A stretch of 64,000 nt of DNA from CAYVTM01 sp964454645 (GTDB lineage Bacteria > Bacteroidota > Bacteroidia > Sphingobacteriales > Sphingobacteriaceae), in NCBI GenBank assembly GCA_964454645.1, contig CAYVTM010000008.1, positions 22,102 through 86,101 on the forward strand, given 5' to 3'. Both the position numbers and the translations under genes were made by a program. A model generated the notes under the pieces. It was not told where the DNA came from. It worked only from the letters and a program-made list of their open reading frames with translations, and ran no database searches. Every line of letters begins with the position of its first letter. Position 1 is the first letter of the stretch. Positions 54,902 through 64,000 of the stretch are shown here, piece after piece.

Positions 54902-57805
54902 TTATTTTCTCTTAAACTTTAAATGTACACGGTATCCTTGCATAGCAGTAATCGATAAATCGGCATTAATTTCTTTTGCACGCATTTTCATGTTTCGCAA
55001 TCCCTGGCCCGAACCGGAAGCGTTCGCATGGTCTCCCGGTCCGTTATCTTTAATAGTTAACAGCAAATAACCCTCCTGTTCCATCAATTGAATAATTACC
55101 TGTGTAGCCATCGAATGCTTAACAATATTATGTATTGCTTCTTTAAAAATAAGCATACAATTTTGCCTGGTATTCATTTCAATAATTTGTTCCGTATTCA
55201 GTTGAAAAGTATTAAATGTATAGCTTATTCCTTTGGTGCCTAATAACGACTCCGCATGTTCGCGCATCCGGTCAATAATATTAGCCAGTTTATCATTACG
55301 TGCATCGATGCTCCATAATACATCGCTCATCGTTGTTGTTGCGGTTCTGCTTGCCTGAGCAATTTTATCTATTTCGGCATGTTCGTTCCCCTTAATTTTA
55401 AACAGTTCGGTAAGCATAGAAATTCTTGTGAGCAAGCTTCCCACTTCATCGTGCAGGTCGCGGGCAATTTTAATTCTTAAGTCCGTAACGCTCTTGAGTT
55501 GTTTAAACCGATAAAAAATAAATCCTCCAATAATAAATACCAACACTAAAACCAATACGATCCGAAATGTAGTTGTGCGGTAAAATACATCATCAATGAA
55601 AATTTGCACATCGATAAGGTTTGCACTTTCGATTCCGTTTTCGTTTTTACCTTTTATCTGTAATTTATATTTGCCCGGCATAAGGTAATCGAAGCGTAAG
55701 TTATTTTGTGTGCCGATAGCGATCCAGCCCGAATCGATATCTTCAATTTTATAGTAATAGGTGTTTCTTCCCGAATGATAAAAGTCGGACAGGTAAAAGC
55801 TGAATGAGCAATTTTTTTGTTCGTAAGGAAATGTTGCGGTATAATTTTCACTTTCTGAGGACAGGCGACGAATCAGTGTATCATTACTGCTTCTGTTGAG
55901 CATGATAAAAGGCTTGTCCCGTTTAATATAAATCTTTTCCGGATCAAAAAATGTCACGCCGTTTATTCCGCCGAAAAATATCCGTTCATCGTCAAAACGT
56001 AAGTACGAAGCTGAGTTAAACTCATTATCGGCAATACCATCTTTTTCGAAATAATTATAAAAGCGATTTTCTTTACGGTTAAAGTTTGACAGGCCCGTTT
56101 GTGTACTCAGCCACAGCTCATCTTTATCCTTCACTATTCCGTAAACGATGTTATCCGGCAATCCGTCTTGCACATTATAATAACCGATCTCATTCTTCTC
56201 TGTCTTCAGATGCATTAATCCTCCACCCCTGCTGGCAAGCCAAACATTATTTGTATCGGAAAGCATACCCACAATTTCATCGTTACTTAATGCCGGTATG
56301 GTACCGATCGTATAATGTTTTTTGATCTTTCGTTGCTTATCCAATACATACAGGCCTTTATCGGTACCGATAAATAATTCATTCTTAAGGTTCTCCGTAA
56401 TGCACCAGACTCTTTTGGTTTGTATTGTTTTCGCGGCTTCGGGTTCTATTAATATTTTTTCATAAGGATCATAAATACGTAAACCCAAACGCGTACCCAC
56501 CCAGATTATACCGGCCTGGTCACGATATAAAGCAAGTACCTGCCGGGTTGAAAAATAATTATCTTTCAAAGCCGGAGCAAACTGATGTGTTTTAAGATCG
56601 TAGAATAACAAGCGTTCTGTTGTAGAGCTTAACAAAACCCGTTGTTCGTCCCAGCGGATAAATTCATACGGATTGGGTTGCAGCCATTGTTCTCCTGACC
56701 GGTATAAATAGATCGCATAATCATTCGCGTACACATTATACTCGGCCAAACCTTTATAAGTAGAGATTAAAAGAATTGAATCATTCACTTTTAACATCCC
56801 TCTTGTACTGAAACATTTTTCAGGATCGTCCGAATAGGGTGAATATAATACACGTCTGAACCGGTGTTTATCAGCAAGTACTTTCCCCAGGCCTCCGGCG
56901 GTTCCAATCCATATAAGCCCCATCTGATCTTCGTATATACAATTTATTTTGCTTCCAAAATAATTCAACTTCAGTGCATACGAATAATCTTCGAAAGTAT
57001 TTGTTCTGAAATCAATTTTTATAATATCTCCATTTTTGTATGAAACCCATACGCTGCCCGATCGATCCGTATAAAATAATATCGCCTGGTTATATTGTGC
57101 ATTTATCTGTTCAATAAGTTTACTTTTCAGTTTATTATTTTTATGAAACAACAGCAATTCACCGCTTTTATTCTCACTTGTAACCAAGGTATCGCCTACG
57201 ACTATAAAGTTGCCGGGAATAGTATATGCGGAGGTATCAATAAGCTGATAATTTTTATTGAGCGTATAAACTTTACCTTCGGAAATGGTGTAAAATAAGA
57301 TGTTCGAATTTTTATCTATCTGGATATTGTTTATTGCAAGTGCCTGATCCAAGGCAAATACTTTCCGGAACGTGCCTCCATTCACTAAAAATAATTGACC
57401 GTTCGCTGTACCTGCCAGAAATTTTTTCTTATCTAATTCACAGAATGAAATAAATGCATATTGTTCTGTCGCAGGGAATGACTCACTCATCTCATTCTTT
57501 AAATCAATCTTGTTGATTCCTGCATTTGTACCTACCCAAAGCTTTCCGTTTGTATCCTCATACATACAATTGACGCGAGAGTTGGATAGCCTTATTCCTT
57601 GTGTATAGGTATAATAATTTGTAAAAACATATCCATCATAGTTACTCAGTCCATTACTGGTGCCTATCCAAAGCTTTCCGTTTTTTGTTTGACAGATACT
57701 GCTTATGTAACGATTGGGAAGGCCGTCGCTATTATCCAATAAATTACTTTGTGCATAGCAATGGCAGGAATACAAGAGGAGCGCTGTCAGCAAGATTTTT
57801 TGCAT
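54902..57805 (-). CDS. two-component sensor kinase with periplasmic propeller
   Basis: A 967-residue protein: signal peptide (1-18), two seven-bladed reg-prop propellers (about 25-640, repeated IWIGTxxGL), a Y_Y_Y domain (about 665-745), one membrane helix (about 755-778), a HisKA_3 dimerisation domain with the phospho-His in RDLHDEVGSLLTRI and a HATPase (FKEAIHNIVKHS, IKDNGPGD, GQGLRNMK). It phosphorylates the LuxR-type regulator next to it. Relatives sense glycans or surface cues. It is not a full hybrid because the regulator is a separate gene. Confidence 0.92.
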   Translation of the reverse strand: MQKILLTALLLYSCHCYAQSNLLDNSDGLPNRYISSICQTKNGKLWIGTSNGLSNYDGYVFTNYYTYTQGIRLSNSRVNCMYEDTNGKLWVGTNAGINKIDLKNEMSESFPATEQYAFISFCELDKKKFLAGTANGQLFLVNGGTFRKVFALDQALAINNIQIDKNSNILFYTISEGKVYTLNKNYQLIDTSAYTIPGNFIVVGDTLVTSENKSGELLLFHKNNKLKSKLIEQINAQYNQAILFYTDRSGSVWVSYKNGDIIKIDFRTNTFEDYSYALKLNYFGSKINCIYEDQMGLIWIGTAGGLGKVLADKHRFRRVLYSPYSDDPEKCFSTRGMLKVNDSILLISTYKGLAEYNVYANDYAIYLYRSGEQWLQPNPYEFIRWDEQRVLLSSTTERLLFYDLKTHQFAPALKDNYFSTRQVLALYRDQAGIIWVGTRLGLRIYDPYEKILIEPEAAKTIQTKRVWCITENLKNELFIGTDKGLYVLDKQRKIKKHYTIGTIPALSNDEIVGMLSDTNNVWLASRGGGLMHLKTEKNEIGYYNVQDGLPDNIVYGIVKDKDELWLSTQTGLSNFNRKENRFYNYFEKDGIADNEFNSASYLRFDDERIFFGGINGVTFFDPEKIYIKRDKPFIMLNRSSNDTLIRRLSSESENYTATFPYEQKNCSFSFYLSDFYHSGRNTYYYKIEDIDSGWIAIGTQNNLRFDYLMPGKYKLQIKGKNENGIESANLIDVQIFIDDVFYRTTTFRIVLVLVLVFIIGGFIFYRFKQLKSVTDLRIKIARDLHDEVGSLLTRISMLTELFKIKGNEHAEIDKIAQASRTATTTMSDVLWSIDARNDKLANIIDRMREHAESLLGTKGISYTFNTFQLNTEQIIEMNTRQNCMLIFKEAIHNIVKHSMATQVIIQLMEQEGYLLLTIKDNGPGDHANASGSGQGLRNMKMRAKEINADLSITAMQGYRVHLKFKRK

Positions 57806-57920
57806 ATTCCAAAGTTAAGCAATGGAAAATAGTATGGAAGACATAATCATGTAGGGGATCCGGATCCTGTAAAGATCTTTAATCTTTTCCATTTGATCGG
57901 TTTATATAATTAAAAATTAT

Positions 57921-58625
57921 CTACATGAACAATAGAATAAAGTATCCAAGCAATATATTAAAGATTAGGAATAAGGCTATCTGAATAGCTATAACTATTA
58001 CTGCTTTAAACAGGCTAAGCAATACCGGTTTTTTATAATAGGTTAAAAAAGTAAACAGCAACAAAGCAAACAATACAATAGGGTTTGCAGGAAAGTTTCC
58101 GCTGAAAGGGAAAAATATCAACAGCAAATAAAAGATATTTACATAGGACCATATAAAAGTAGCGGAGATACAGCTTTCGGCATAATTATATCCTTTTTCT
58201 TTTTTAAAGAAAAGCGTAAGCGGTACAGCAAAAAGAAAAATATTGAAGAAGAAAAGGTATTTTAAATAATCCGACAGAATTGTTCCTACATCATACATCT
58301 TACCATCAGCGGCTTCCAGCTCCATCATATAATTGATATTTATTCCGAGCTTATACTCAATATAAGAAATCAAACTATATGTGATTAAATAAAAAAAGAA
58401 AGGGTTAAAATAGGTTTTACGAATACCCGATAGATATTCCTGAGCCGCTTTCGCCGGATGGATGATGCCTTTAAGATTTCTGAAGATACCCTTATCTAAA
58501 TGAAATACCGAATGTGGGATATCATGAATGACGCTATGCATACTTATGCGCTTCGGAAATTTTTGTCCGCAGTTTCCACAAAAAGCAGTTTCGAATTCAT
58601 ATTGACAATTGGGACAAGTATGCAT
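57921..58625 (-). CDS. DUF3667 zinc-ribbon membrane protein
   Basis: A 234-residue protein opening with a zinc ribbon (CPNCQYEFETAFCGNCGQKF), then HSVIHDIPHSVFHLDKGIFRNLKGIIHPAKAAQEYLSG, the DUF3667 signature, and four or five hydrophobic helices. Function unknown. It stands alone upstream of the sensor kinase on the same strand. Confidence 0.88.
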   Translation of the reverse strand: MHTCPNCQYEFETAFCGNCGQKFPKRISMHSVIHDIPHSVFHLDKGIFRNLKGIIHPAKAAQEYLSGIRKTYFNPFFFYLITYSLISYIEYKLGININYMMELEAADGKMYDVGTILSDYLKYLFFFNIFLFAVPLTLFFKKEKGYNYAESCISATFIWSYVNIFYLLLIFFPFSGNFPANPIVLFALLLFTFLTYYKKPVLLSLFKAVIVIAIQIALFLIFNILLGYFILLFM

Positions 58626-58733
58626 TGGCCTGAACGCTTATAATCAAATATATTATTTTATTTTTTCCAACAGAATCTTTACGATGATATATTCCCGTTA
58701 TCTGTATATTTACGGGCATAATATAATATTGAA

Positions 58734-60773
58734 ATGAAAAAAATTCTGCTTCTTATTAGTTTGTTGTATGCCGGAACAGCATATACACAAAATCTGTTAA
58801 GTCCCGAAGACTTATGGAAATTCGGAAGAGTTTCTGAACCGAAAGTTTCTCCCGACGGCAAAACAGTTGTATATAGTATTACCCGATACAGTATCGAAGA
58901 TAATAAGGGGAATGCCGATTTATACAGCGTTCCGGTACAGGGTGGCGCAGTCAAACAGCTTACATCGGGCAGTGGTTCCGAGCATAATGCCCGCTGGCAT
59001 CCCGATGGTAACAAAATCGGATATCTGAGTGCTGAATCCGGAACTACACAGTTATGGGAAATGAATCCTGATGGTTCGGATAAAAAACAGGTCAGCAATT
59101 TTGCGACCGGTATTTCGAATTTTAATTATTCTCCGAAAGGAACACATATATATTTCACACAAGAAATTCAAATCGATCAAACGTTGGCGGAACGTTATCC
59201 TGATCTTCCCAAAGCTAATGCAAAGATATATGATGAATTAATGATGCGTCATTGGACCAGCTGGGAAGATGGGGCTTTCAATCATGTTTTATACGCCAGC
59301 TATTCCGATGGAAAAACAGGTGAAGCGAAAGATATTATGCCGAACGAACCTTATGATGCACCTATGGCACCATTTGGTGGAGAGGATCAGATACATTGGA
59401 GTCCTGACGGTAAAACAATCGCCTATACCTGTAAAAAACTAAAAGGTACAGCTTATGCAACCAGCACCAATAGCGATGTCTATTTATATTCTATAGAAAC
59501 CGGAAAAACCGAAAATATTTCAGGTGATAATCTGGGTTATGATGTAGAACCGCGTTTTTCTCCGGATGGTAAATCGATTGCCTGGTTAAGCATGGAACGC
59601 CCGGGATTCGAAGCCGATAAAAGCCGGATCATCGTATATGATCTTCTTACAAAAACAAAAAAAGATATAACGGCAGGTTTCGATCAGAGTGCAGGAAATT
59701 TACGTTGGGCTAAGGATTCCAAAACACTTTATTTCAGCAGCGCTTACCACGCGGTTTACCAATTATATGCTTATAATTTCAACGGGAAAAAACCGGGCAT
59801 CCGGAAAATTACGAATGGTACGAGCAGCCTGAATTCCTTTGAAGTAGCTTTCGACGGAAAAACAACTTCACTGATCAGCACTCATGTAAATATAAGTTCG
59901 CCTGCCGAATTGTATCGTATCGATCTGGCGTATGGAAAACAATACCCGATAACATTTACCAACAAGGCATTGACGGATTCTTTTGCATGGGGAGAAGTAG
60001 AATCACGCAATTTAGAAACTACCGATGATAAAGAAATGCAGGTATGGGTGATTTATCCGCCTAACTTTGATAAGAATAAAAAGTATCCGACTTTATTGTA
60101 TTGCCAGGGAGGGCCGCAAAGTGTGATCTCGCAAAGTTTTTCGTACCGCTGGAATTTCCAGTTGATGGCTGCCCAAGGTTATATTATTGTTGCTCCGAAC
60201 AGAAGGGGTTTACCAAGTTTCGGACAAGAATGGAATGATGAGATCAGCGGCGATTGGGGTGGTCAGGCTATGCGTGACTATTTGACTGCTATTGATGAGT
60301 TAAGCAAGGAATCTTTTGTCGATAAGGATCGCAGAGCTGCGGTAGGCGCAAGCTTTGGAGGATACTCGGTATATTGGTTGGCAGGCCATCACGACAATCG
60401 TTTTAAATCTTTTATTGCGCATTGCGGGGTGTTTAATTTAGAAAGTATGTACGGATATACCGAAGAAATATTTTTCGCAGATCACGATATGGAAGGGCCT
60501 TACTGGAAAGAACCTAAACCCAAATCATACACTCATTTCTCTCCGCATAATTTTGTGAAGAACTGGAATACTCCAGTTCTTGTGATTCATAATGAAAAAG
60601 ATTTCAGAGTGCCTCTAGGTGAAGGTTTACAAGCTTTCAGCGCTGCCCAGCTGCAAGGAATCAAAAGTCGCTTTTTATATTTTGCCGATGAAGGGCATTG
60701 GGTAACGAAACCGCAAAACGGAATACTCTGGCAAAGAGAATTCTTCAGGTGGTTAAATGAAACGCTTGAATAA
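58734..60773 (+). CDS. S9 family prolyl oligopeptidase-like peptidase, secreted
   Basis: A 679-residue protein with a signal peptide (1-18, GTAYTQ), a WD40/PD40 beta-propeller (about 25-410, VSPDGKTVVYSI repeats) and an alpha/beta hydrolase domain. The Ser is in GASFGGYSVYW, the Asp in HNEKDFRVP and the His in DEGHWV. It trims peptides in the periplasm, probably as a dipeptidyl or acylaminoacyl peptidase. Confidence 0.93.
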   Translation: MKKILLLISLLYAGTAYTQNLLSPEDLWKFGRVSEPKVSPDGKTVVYSITRYSIEDNKGNADLYSVPVQGGAVKQLTSGSGSEHNARWHPDGNKIGYLSAESGTTQLWEMNPDGSDKKQVSNFATGISNFNYSPKGTHIYFTQEIQIDQTLAERYPDLPKANAKIYDELMMRHWTSWEDGAFNHVLYASYSDGKTGEAKDIMPNEPYDAPMAPFGGEDQIHWSPDGKTIAYTCKKLKGTAYATSTNSDVYLYSIETGKTENISGDNLGYDVEPRFSPDGKSIAWLSMERPGFEADKSRIIVYDLLTKTKKDITAGFDQSAGNLRWAKDSKTLYFSSAYHAVYQLYAYNFNGKKPGIRKITNGTSSLNSFEVAFDGKTTSLISTHVNISSPAELYRIDLAYGKQYPITFTNKALTDSFAWGEVESRNLETTDDKEMQVWVIYPPNFDKNKKYPTLLYCQGGPQSVISQSFSYRWNFQLMAAQGYIIVAPNRRGLPSFGQEWNDEISGDWGGQAMRDYLTAIDELSKESFVDKDRRAAVGASFGGYSVYWLAGHHDNRFKSFIAHCGVFNLESMYGYTEEIFFADHDMEGPYWKEPKPKSYTHFSPHNFVKNWNTPVLVIHNEKDFRVPLGEGLQAFSAAQLQGIKSRFLYFADEGHWVTKPQNGILWQREFFRWLNETLE

Positions 60774-60789
60774 ATGCTAAAGAATCAAT

Positions 60790-60834
60790 AAAAAAGAGGC
60801 TTAAAAATTAATTCATTTTTTAGGCCTCTTTTTT
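60790..60834 (+). terminator. Terminator after the S9 peptidase gene
   Basis: AAAAAAGAGGC pairs with GCCTCTTTTTT, with further A/T pairing inside, and ends in a T-run 16 bp past the stop codon. Confidence 0.85.
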
Positions 60835-60840
60835 TATCGA

Positions 60841-61239
60841 GAACCTTTGCAGTTTTCTTTTTTTAACCGCAAAGAGCACGGAGAAATATTCCTTACATTA
60901 TACCAAACATGGATCACGCAGAGGGTGCTGAGTTATGTTTGCGGGATAAGTATTTTAAGAAATATATTTTTGATATGTGCTTGGCGTACTCGGCGAAAAA
61001 CCTTTGCGTACTTTGCGGTTTTCTTTTTTTTAACCGCGGAGGACGCGGAGACGGATTCCTTACATTGTACCCGGCATGAATCACGCGGAGGGCGCGAAGA
61101 GGTGTTCGCCAGATAACTATTTTAAGAAATATATTTTTGATATGCGCTTGGCGTACTCGGCGAAAAACCTTTGCGTACTTTGCGGTTTTTTTTAACCGCG
61201 GAGGGCGCGGAGATGTATTTCTTACAAAGCTACAGATGT
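60841..61239. repeat. Intergenic ~167-bp tandem repeat array 1
   Basis: The tail of one unit, then two units and the start of a third. The mark CCTTACATT recurs at 60891 and 61058, 167 bp apart. Each unit runs from AACCGCxxAG through GCGTACTTTGCGGTT, so the boundary forms an inverted repeat. Both strands contain long reading frames within it that I regard as spurious. It fills the 510-bp gap between the S9 peptidase and NUDIX genes. Confidence 0.85.
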
Positions 61240-61284
61240 AAGAAATCCCCTCTAATTTGATTACTTTAGTCAATCCTTTATATA

Positions 61285-61839
61285 ATGCTTATGGATACCG
61301 AAAAGAATCCCTGGAAAACCCTTTCCTCAGAAGAGAAATACAACAATCCCTGGATAAATGTTACCGAGCATCAGGTAATCAATCCCTCCGGAAATAAAGG
61401 GATCTACGGGAAAGTACATTATAAGAATTTAGCAATCGGCATTGTCCCGATCGACGAAAAAGGATATACCTGTTTAGTTGGCCAGTACCGATACCCGCTT
61501 GATGCCTATAGCTGGGAGATCCCGGAAGGCGGAGGACTGCTGAATACAGATCCCCTGCTTTCGGCACAACGTGAGCTTCTGGAAGAAACGGGATTAAAAG
61601 CTGCTCACTGGGAAAAAATTTTAGAAATGTACCTTTCCAATTCGGTAAGTGATGAAAAAGCGATCATCTATTTAGCAAGCGGATTAAGCCAGCATAATGC
61701 AGAACCCGAAGAAACCGAACAGTTGAAATTAAAAAAAGTACATTTTGAAGAAGCTTATGAAATGGTAATGACAGGTGTTATTACCGATGCTATGAGCGTT
61801 GCCGCACTACTTAAAATAAAGTTGTTACAACAGAAATAA
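61285..61839 (+). CDS. NUDIX hydrolase (ADP-ribose pyrophosphatase-like)
   Basis: A 184-residue enzyme; ATG at 61285 or 61291. The Nudix helix reads EGGGLLNTDPLLSAQRELLEETGL: RELLEETG is intact, while the earlier Glu of Gx5E is replaced by Thr. VGQYRYPLDAYSWEIPEGG resembles ADP-ribose/ADP-sugar hydrolases. It probably cleans up nucleoside diphosphate sugars. It is flanked by the repeat array upstream. Confidence 0.9.
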   Translation: MLMDTEKNPWKTLSSEEKYNNPWINVTEHQVINPSGNKGIYGKVHYKNLAIGIVPIDEKGYTCLVGQYRYPLDAYSWEIPEGGGLLNTDPLLSAQRELLEETGLKAAHWEKILEMYLSNSVSDEKAIIYLASGLSQHNAEPEETEQLKLKKVHFEEAYEMVMTGVITDAMSVAALLKIKLLQQK

Positions 61840-61938
61840 ACCATACTGTATACCCCGGGAGTAACATTTAAGCGAGGCGAAGGATTATCCTCTGTTTTTC
61901 AATAAATTTATTCTGCGTTTCAAAACCAAAGAAAGAAT

Positions 61939-63612
61939 ATGAAAAGATCGATCATATTAATGCTCTTGTCATTCATGAGCCTTAACAGCTATTCCCAGCT
62001 GATGGATGGAAAACCCGGGCGCTTCACAAAAGCCGATACATTAAGAGGTACATTAAGCCCCGAACGACTGTGCTATGATGTAAGTTATTATCATTTGGAT
62101 ATCCGAATCGACATTGAGAATAAGCATATCGAAGGAGCAAATACCATACACTTTAAAGCAGTAAACGATTTTAATAAATTACAGATCGACCTGTTTGAAA
62201 ATATGAGGCTGGACAGGATCGAATGGCGCGGAAAAAAATTAAATTATACGCGGCAATACAATGCCATATTCATCGAATTTCCGCAAACGGTTTCTAAAGG
62301 AGCGCATGAGGAAATGATCATTTATTATTCGGGAAATCCTATACAGGCAAAGCGTGCGCCCTGGGACGGAGGTTTTGTGTTTTCGAAAGATAACGATCGC
62401 TACGACTGGATAGGGGTTGCCTGTCAGGGAACAGGAGCAAGCCTTTGGTGGCCATGCAAAGATCATCAGTCCGATGAACCCGACAGCATGCTTATCAGTG
62501 TTGCGGTACCTTCGGGATATGTAAATATTTCTAACGGCAGGTTAAGAAGCGCCATCGATCTGAAAAACGGATATACACAATTTAGCTGGTTCCTGTCCGT
62601 GCCGGTCAATACCTATAATGTGACTGTAAATATCGGGAAATATGTACACTTTTCAGATGAATATACCAGTAAGATTGATGGAGAAAAGCTGACGCTCGAT
62701 TATTATGTAAAAAGCTATCACTTAGAAAAAGCTAAAAAACAATTTGAACAGGTGAAGCCGATGTTAGATGCTTTTGAAAAATATTTCGGGAAATATCCGT
62801 TCTATGCCGATGGATTTAAGATCGTAGAAAGTGATTACCTGGGAATGGAGCATCAGAGCTGCATCGCATACGGAAATAAATATAAAAACGGGTACAGGGG
62901 TTTGGATTTATCGATGACAGGTGAAGGCATGAAGTTCGATTATATTCTTATTCATGAAGCTGCACACGAATGGTGGGGTAACTCCGTAACGGCTTCGGAT
63001 ATTGCCGATATGTGGATACACGAAGGCTTCGGTCAGTATGCTGAAGTAGTATATTTAGAAGAGCTGCACGGAAAATCTTCCGCAACCAAGTATATAAACG
63101 GCTTGCGCAGGGGTGTTGGAAATAAAGAGCCTGTTATCGGCCCTTATGGTGTAAACACAGAAGGTTCGGGAGACATGTATCCCAAAGGAGCCTTATTCTT
63201 ACATACCTTACGTAATGTGATTAATCATGATTCGCTGTGGTGGAGCATCGTAAAAGGCATTGCCGAAGAGTATCATCATTCCATAACCGATACCCGGTCG
63301 GTTATGAACTATATGAATGCAAAAGCGAACAGGGATTTAACAAAAATCTTTGAGCAGTATTTATATTATCCTGCGCTTCCGAAGCTGGAGCTAAAATATC
63401 TTATTGAAAAGGATGAATTGGTACTATCCTATAAGTGGATAACCGATGTACAGAATTTTGATATGCCTGTTGATCTGGTGTTCGGTCTTACAAATGAGCG
63501 ATTACGTATTTATCCTGCTAATGCTGCACAAACAATCCGAATGAGGGGTGTTGAAAAGGAACAGGTACAGGTAGATACCCGGCGTTTTTATATTCAGTTA
63601 GAAGAGCTATAA
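61939..63612 (+). CDS. M1 family metallopeptidase, secreted
   Basis: A 557-residue protein with a signal peptide (1-19, LNSYSQ), the M1 beta-saddle domain (about 45-240) and the gluzincin catalytic domain. HEAAHEWWGN gives the zinc His pair and Glu, and WIHEGFGQY the third ligand. The exopeptidase motif, GxMEN in classical members, reads YLGMEH here. Length is shorter than ERAP/PepN types because the C-terminal ARM domain is absent. It acts as an aminopeptidase on exported peptides. Confidence 0.93.
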   Translation: MKRSIILMLLSFMSLNSYSQLMDGKPGRFTKADTLRGTLSPERLCYDVSYYHLDIRIDIENKHIEGANTIHFKAVNDFNKLQIDLFENMRLDRIEWRGKKLNYTRQYNAIFIEFPQTVSKGAHEEMIIYYSGNPIQAKRAPWDGGFVFSKDNDRYDWIGVACQGTGASLWWPCKDHQSDEPDSMLISVAVPSGYVNISNGRLRSAIDLKNGYTQFSWFLSVPVNTYNVTVNIGKYVHFSDEYTSKIDGEKLTLDYYVKSYHLEKAKKQFEQVKPMLDAFEKYFGKYPFYADGFKIVESDYLGMEHQSCIAYGNKYKNGYRGLDLSMTGEGMKFDYILIHEAAHEWWGNSVTASDIADMWIHEGFGQYAEVVYLEELHGKSSATKYINGLRRGVGNKEPVIGPYGVNTEGSGDMYPKGALFLHTLRNVINHDSLWWSIVKGIAEEYHHSITDTRSVMNYMNAKANRDLTKIFEQYLYYPALPKLELKYLIEKDELVLSYKWITDVQNFDMPVDLVFGLTNERLRIYPANAAQTIRMRGVEKEQVQVDTRRFYIQLEEL

Positions 63613-63635
63613 AAATTTTAAACTATAAACTTGTT

Positions 63636-64000
63636 GGATACGCTTTGCGTACTCTGCGAGAACCTTTGCGTTCTTTGCGGTTACTCTTTTAAACCGCAAA
63701 GTTCGCGGAGACGGATTCCTTACATTGTACCCGGCATGAATCACGCGGAGGGCGCGAAGAGGTGTTCGTCGGATAAATATTTTAAGAAATATATTCGTGA
63801 TATGAGCTTTGCGTACTCTGCGAAAAACCTTTGCGCACTTTGCGGTTACTATTTTTTAACCGCGGAGTACACGGAGACGGATTCCTTACATTGTACCCGG
63901 CATGAATCACGCGGAGGGCGCGGAGTTGTACTTGTCGGCTAAGTGTTTTAAGAAATACATTTGTAATATGCGCTTTGCGTACTCCGCGAAAAACCTTTGC
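63636..64000. repeat. Intergenic ~166-bp tandem repeat array 2 (runs off the edge)
   Basis: The same unit as in array 1: CCTTACATT recurs at 63718 and 63884, 166 bp apart. The block ACGGATTCCTTACATTGTAC is identical in both arrays. It follows the M1 peptidase and continues past the right edge, so its copy number is unknown. Confidence 0.85.

Noticed and set aside
58679..59098. A 139-codon minus-strand frame at the start of the S9 peptidase
   Set aside because: It is antisense to the signal peptide and propeller of a clear peptidase and has cysteine/proline-rich composition typical of shadow frames.
60841..61239. Regularly spaced repeats resembling a CRISPR array
   Set aside because: The unit is ~167 bp with no short repeat/unique spacer pattern and no cas genes; it is an intergenic tandem repeat.
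60847..61273. Reading frames of 89 and 119 codons on both strands in the repeat array (and 103 codons at 63631-63942)
   Set aside because: They lie wholly within repeated DNA, mirror each other on opposite strands and have no start context or known family.

Overview
The window is a piece of a Bacteroidota chromosome. The evidence is two secreted proteins with type IX secretion C-terminal domains, TAnnTTTG-type promoter elements, an exbB-exbD-exbD-tonB operon, a shortened NuoG, a propeller/Y_Y_Y sensor kinase and a DUF3667 zinc-ribbon protein. An aquatic or environmental Chitinophagales/Sphingobacteriales-like lineage fits, but the rank below phylum is inference.

Region 1 (1-13.8 kb) is an accessory island ending at the 3' end of a tRNA-Arg(CCU) gene. 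It is built from at least four consecutive cassettes. Each is separated from the next by the same junction: a paired motif (CTTTACYA..CTTTACTAA), about 73 bp, then a sequence resembling the T-arm of a tRNA read on the minus strand. Junctions lie at about 2.1, 8.3 and 11.9 kb, and the last, at 13.7 kb, runs into the real tRNA gene. No integrase is seen. From left to right the cargo is: (a) a RecQ helicase with an N-terminal DEDDh exonuclease (cut by the window edge) and a hypothetical protein; (b) a decayed RES-like gene, a frameshifted RadC gene, two secreted transglutaminase-like proteins, a mini-RHS protein with an HExxH tail, and small secreted or membrane proteins; (c) an HNH nuclease, a GHKL ATPase with a PD-(D/E)XK-like C-terminus, and a frameshifted membrane protein; (d) an McrA-like HNH nuclease and a cyclase-like palm-domain protein. 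This looks like a stack of conflict or defence modules.

Region 2 (13.8-27 kb) is ordinary chromosome: two tRNA-Arg genes, metG, an LD-carboxypeptidase, DoxX, anmK, a T9SS-secreted repeat protein, a PadR/PspC pair behind a palindromic operator, a repeat-flanked GxxExxY gene, an orphan biotin carrier protein, DUF4159, rsmE, a CNNM/CBS protein and DedA.

Region 3 (27-40.3 kb) is a complete 14-gene complex I operon, nuoA to nuoN, transcribed leftward. Region 4 (40.3-46.1 kb) is a Ton energy-transduction operon: exbB, exbD, exbD, tonB, a small membrane protein, a phosphate-binding-like lipoprotein and a TPR protein.

Region 5 (46.3-64 kb) holds DUF3127, pckA, a SUI1 factor, a lipid kinase, an LTA-synthase-like sulfatase, metK behind a SAM-II-type riboswitch, a T9SS protein, a two-component system, DUF3667, an S9 peptidase, a NUDIX hydrolase and an M1 peptidase. 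Two arrays of a ~166-bp intergenic repeat sit around the NUDIX-M1 pair; the second runs off the right edge.
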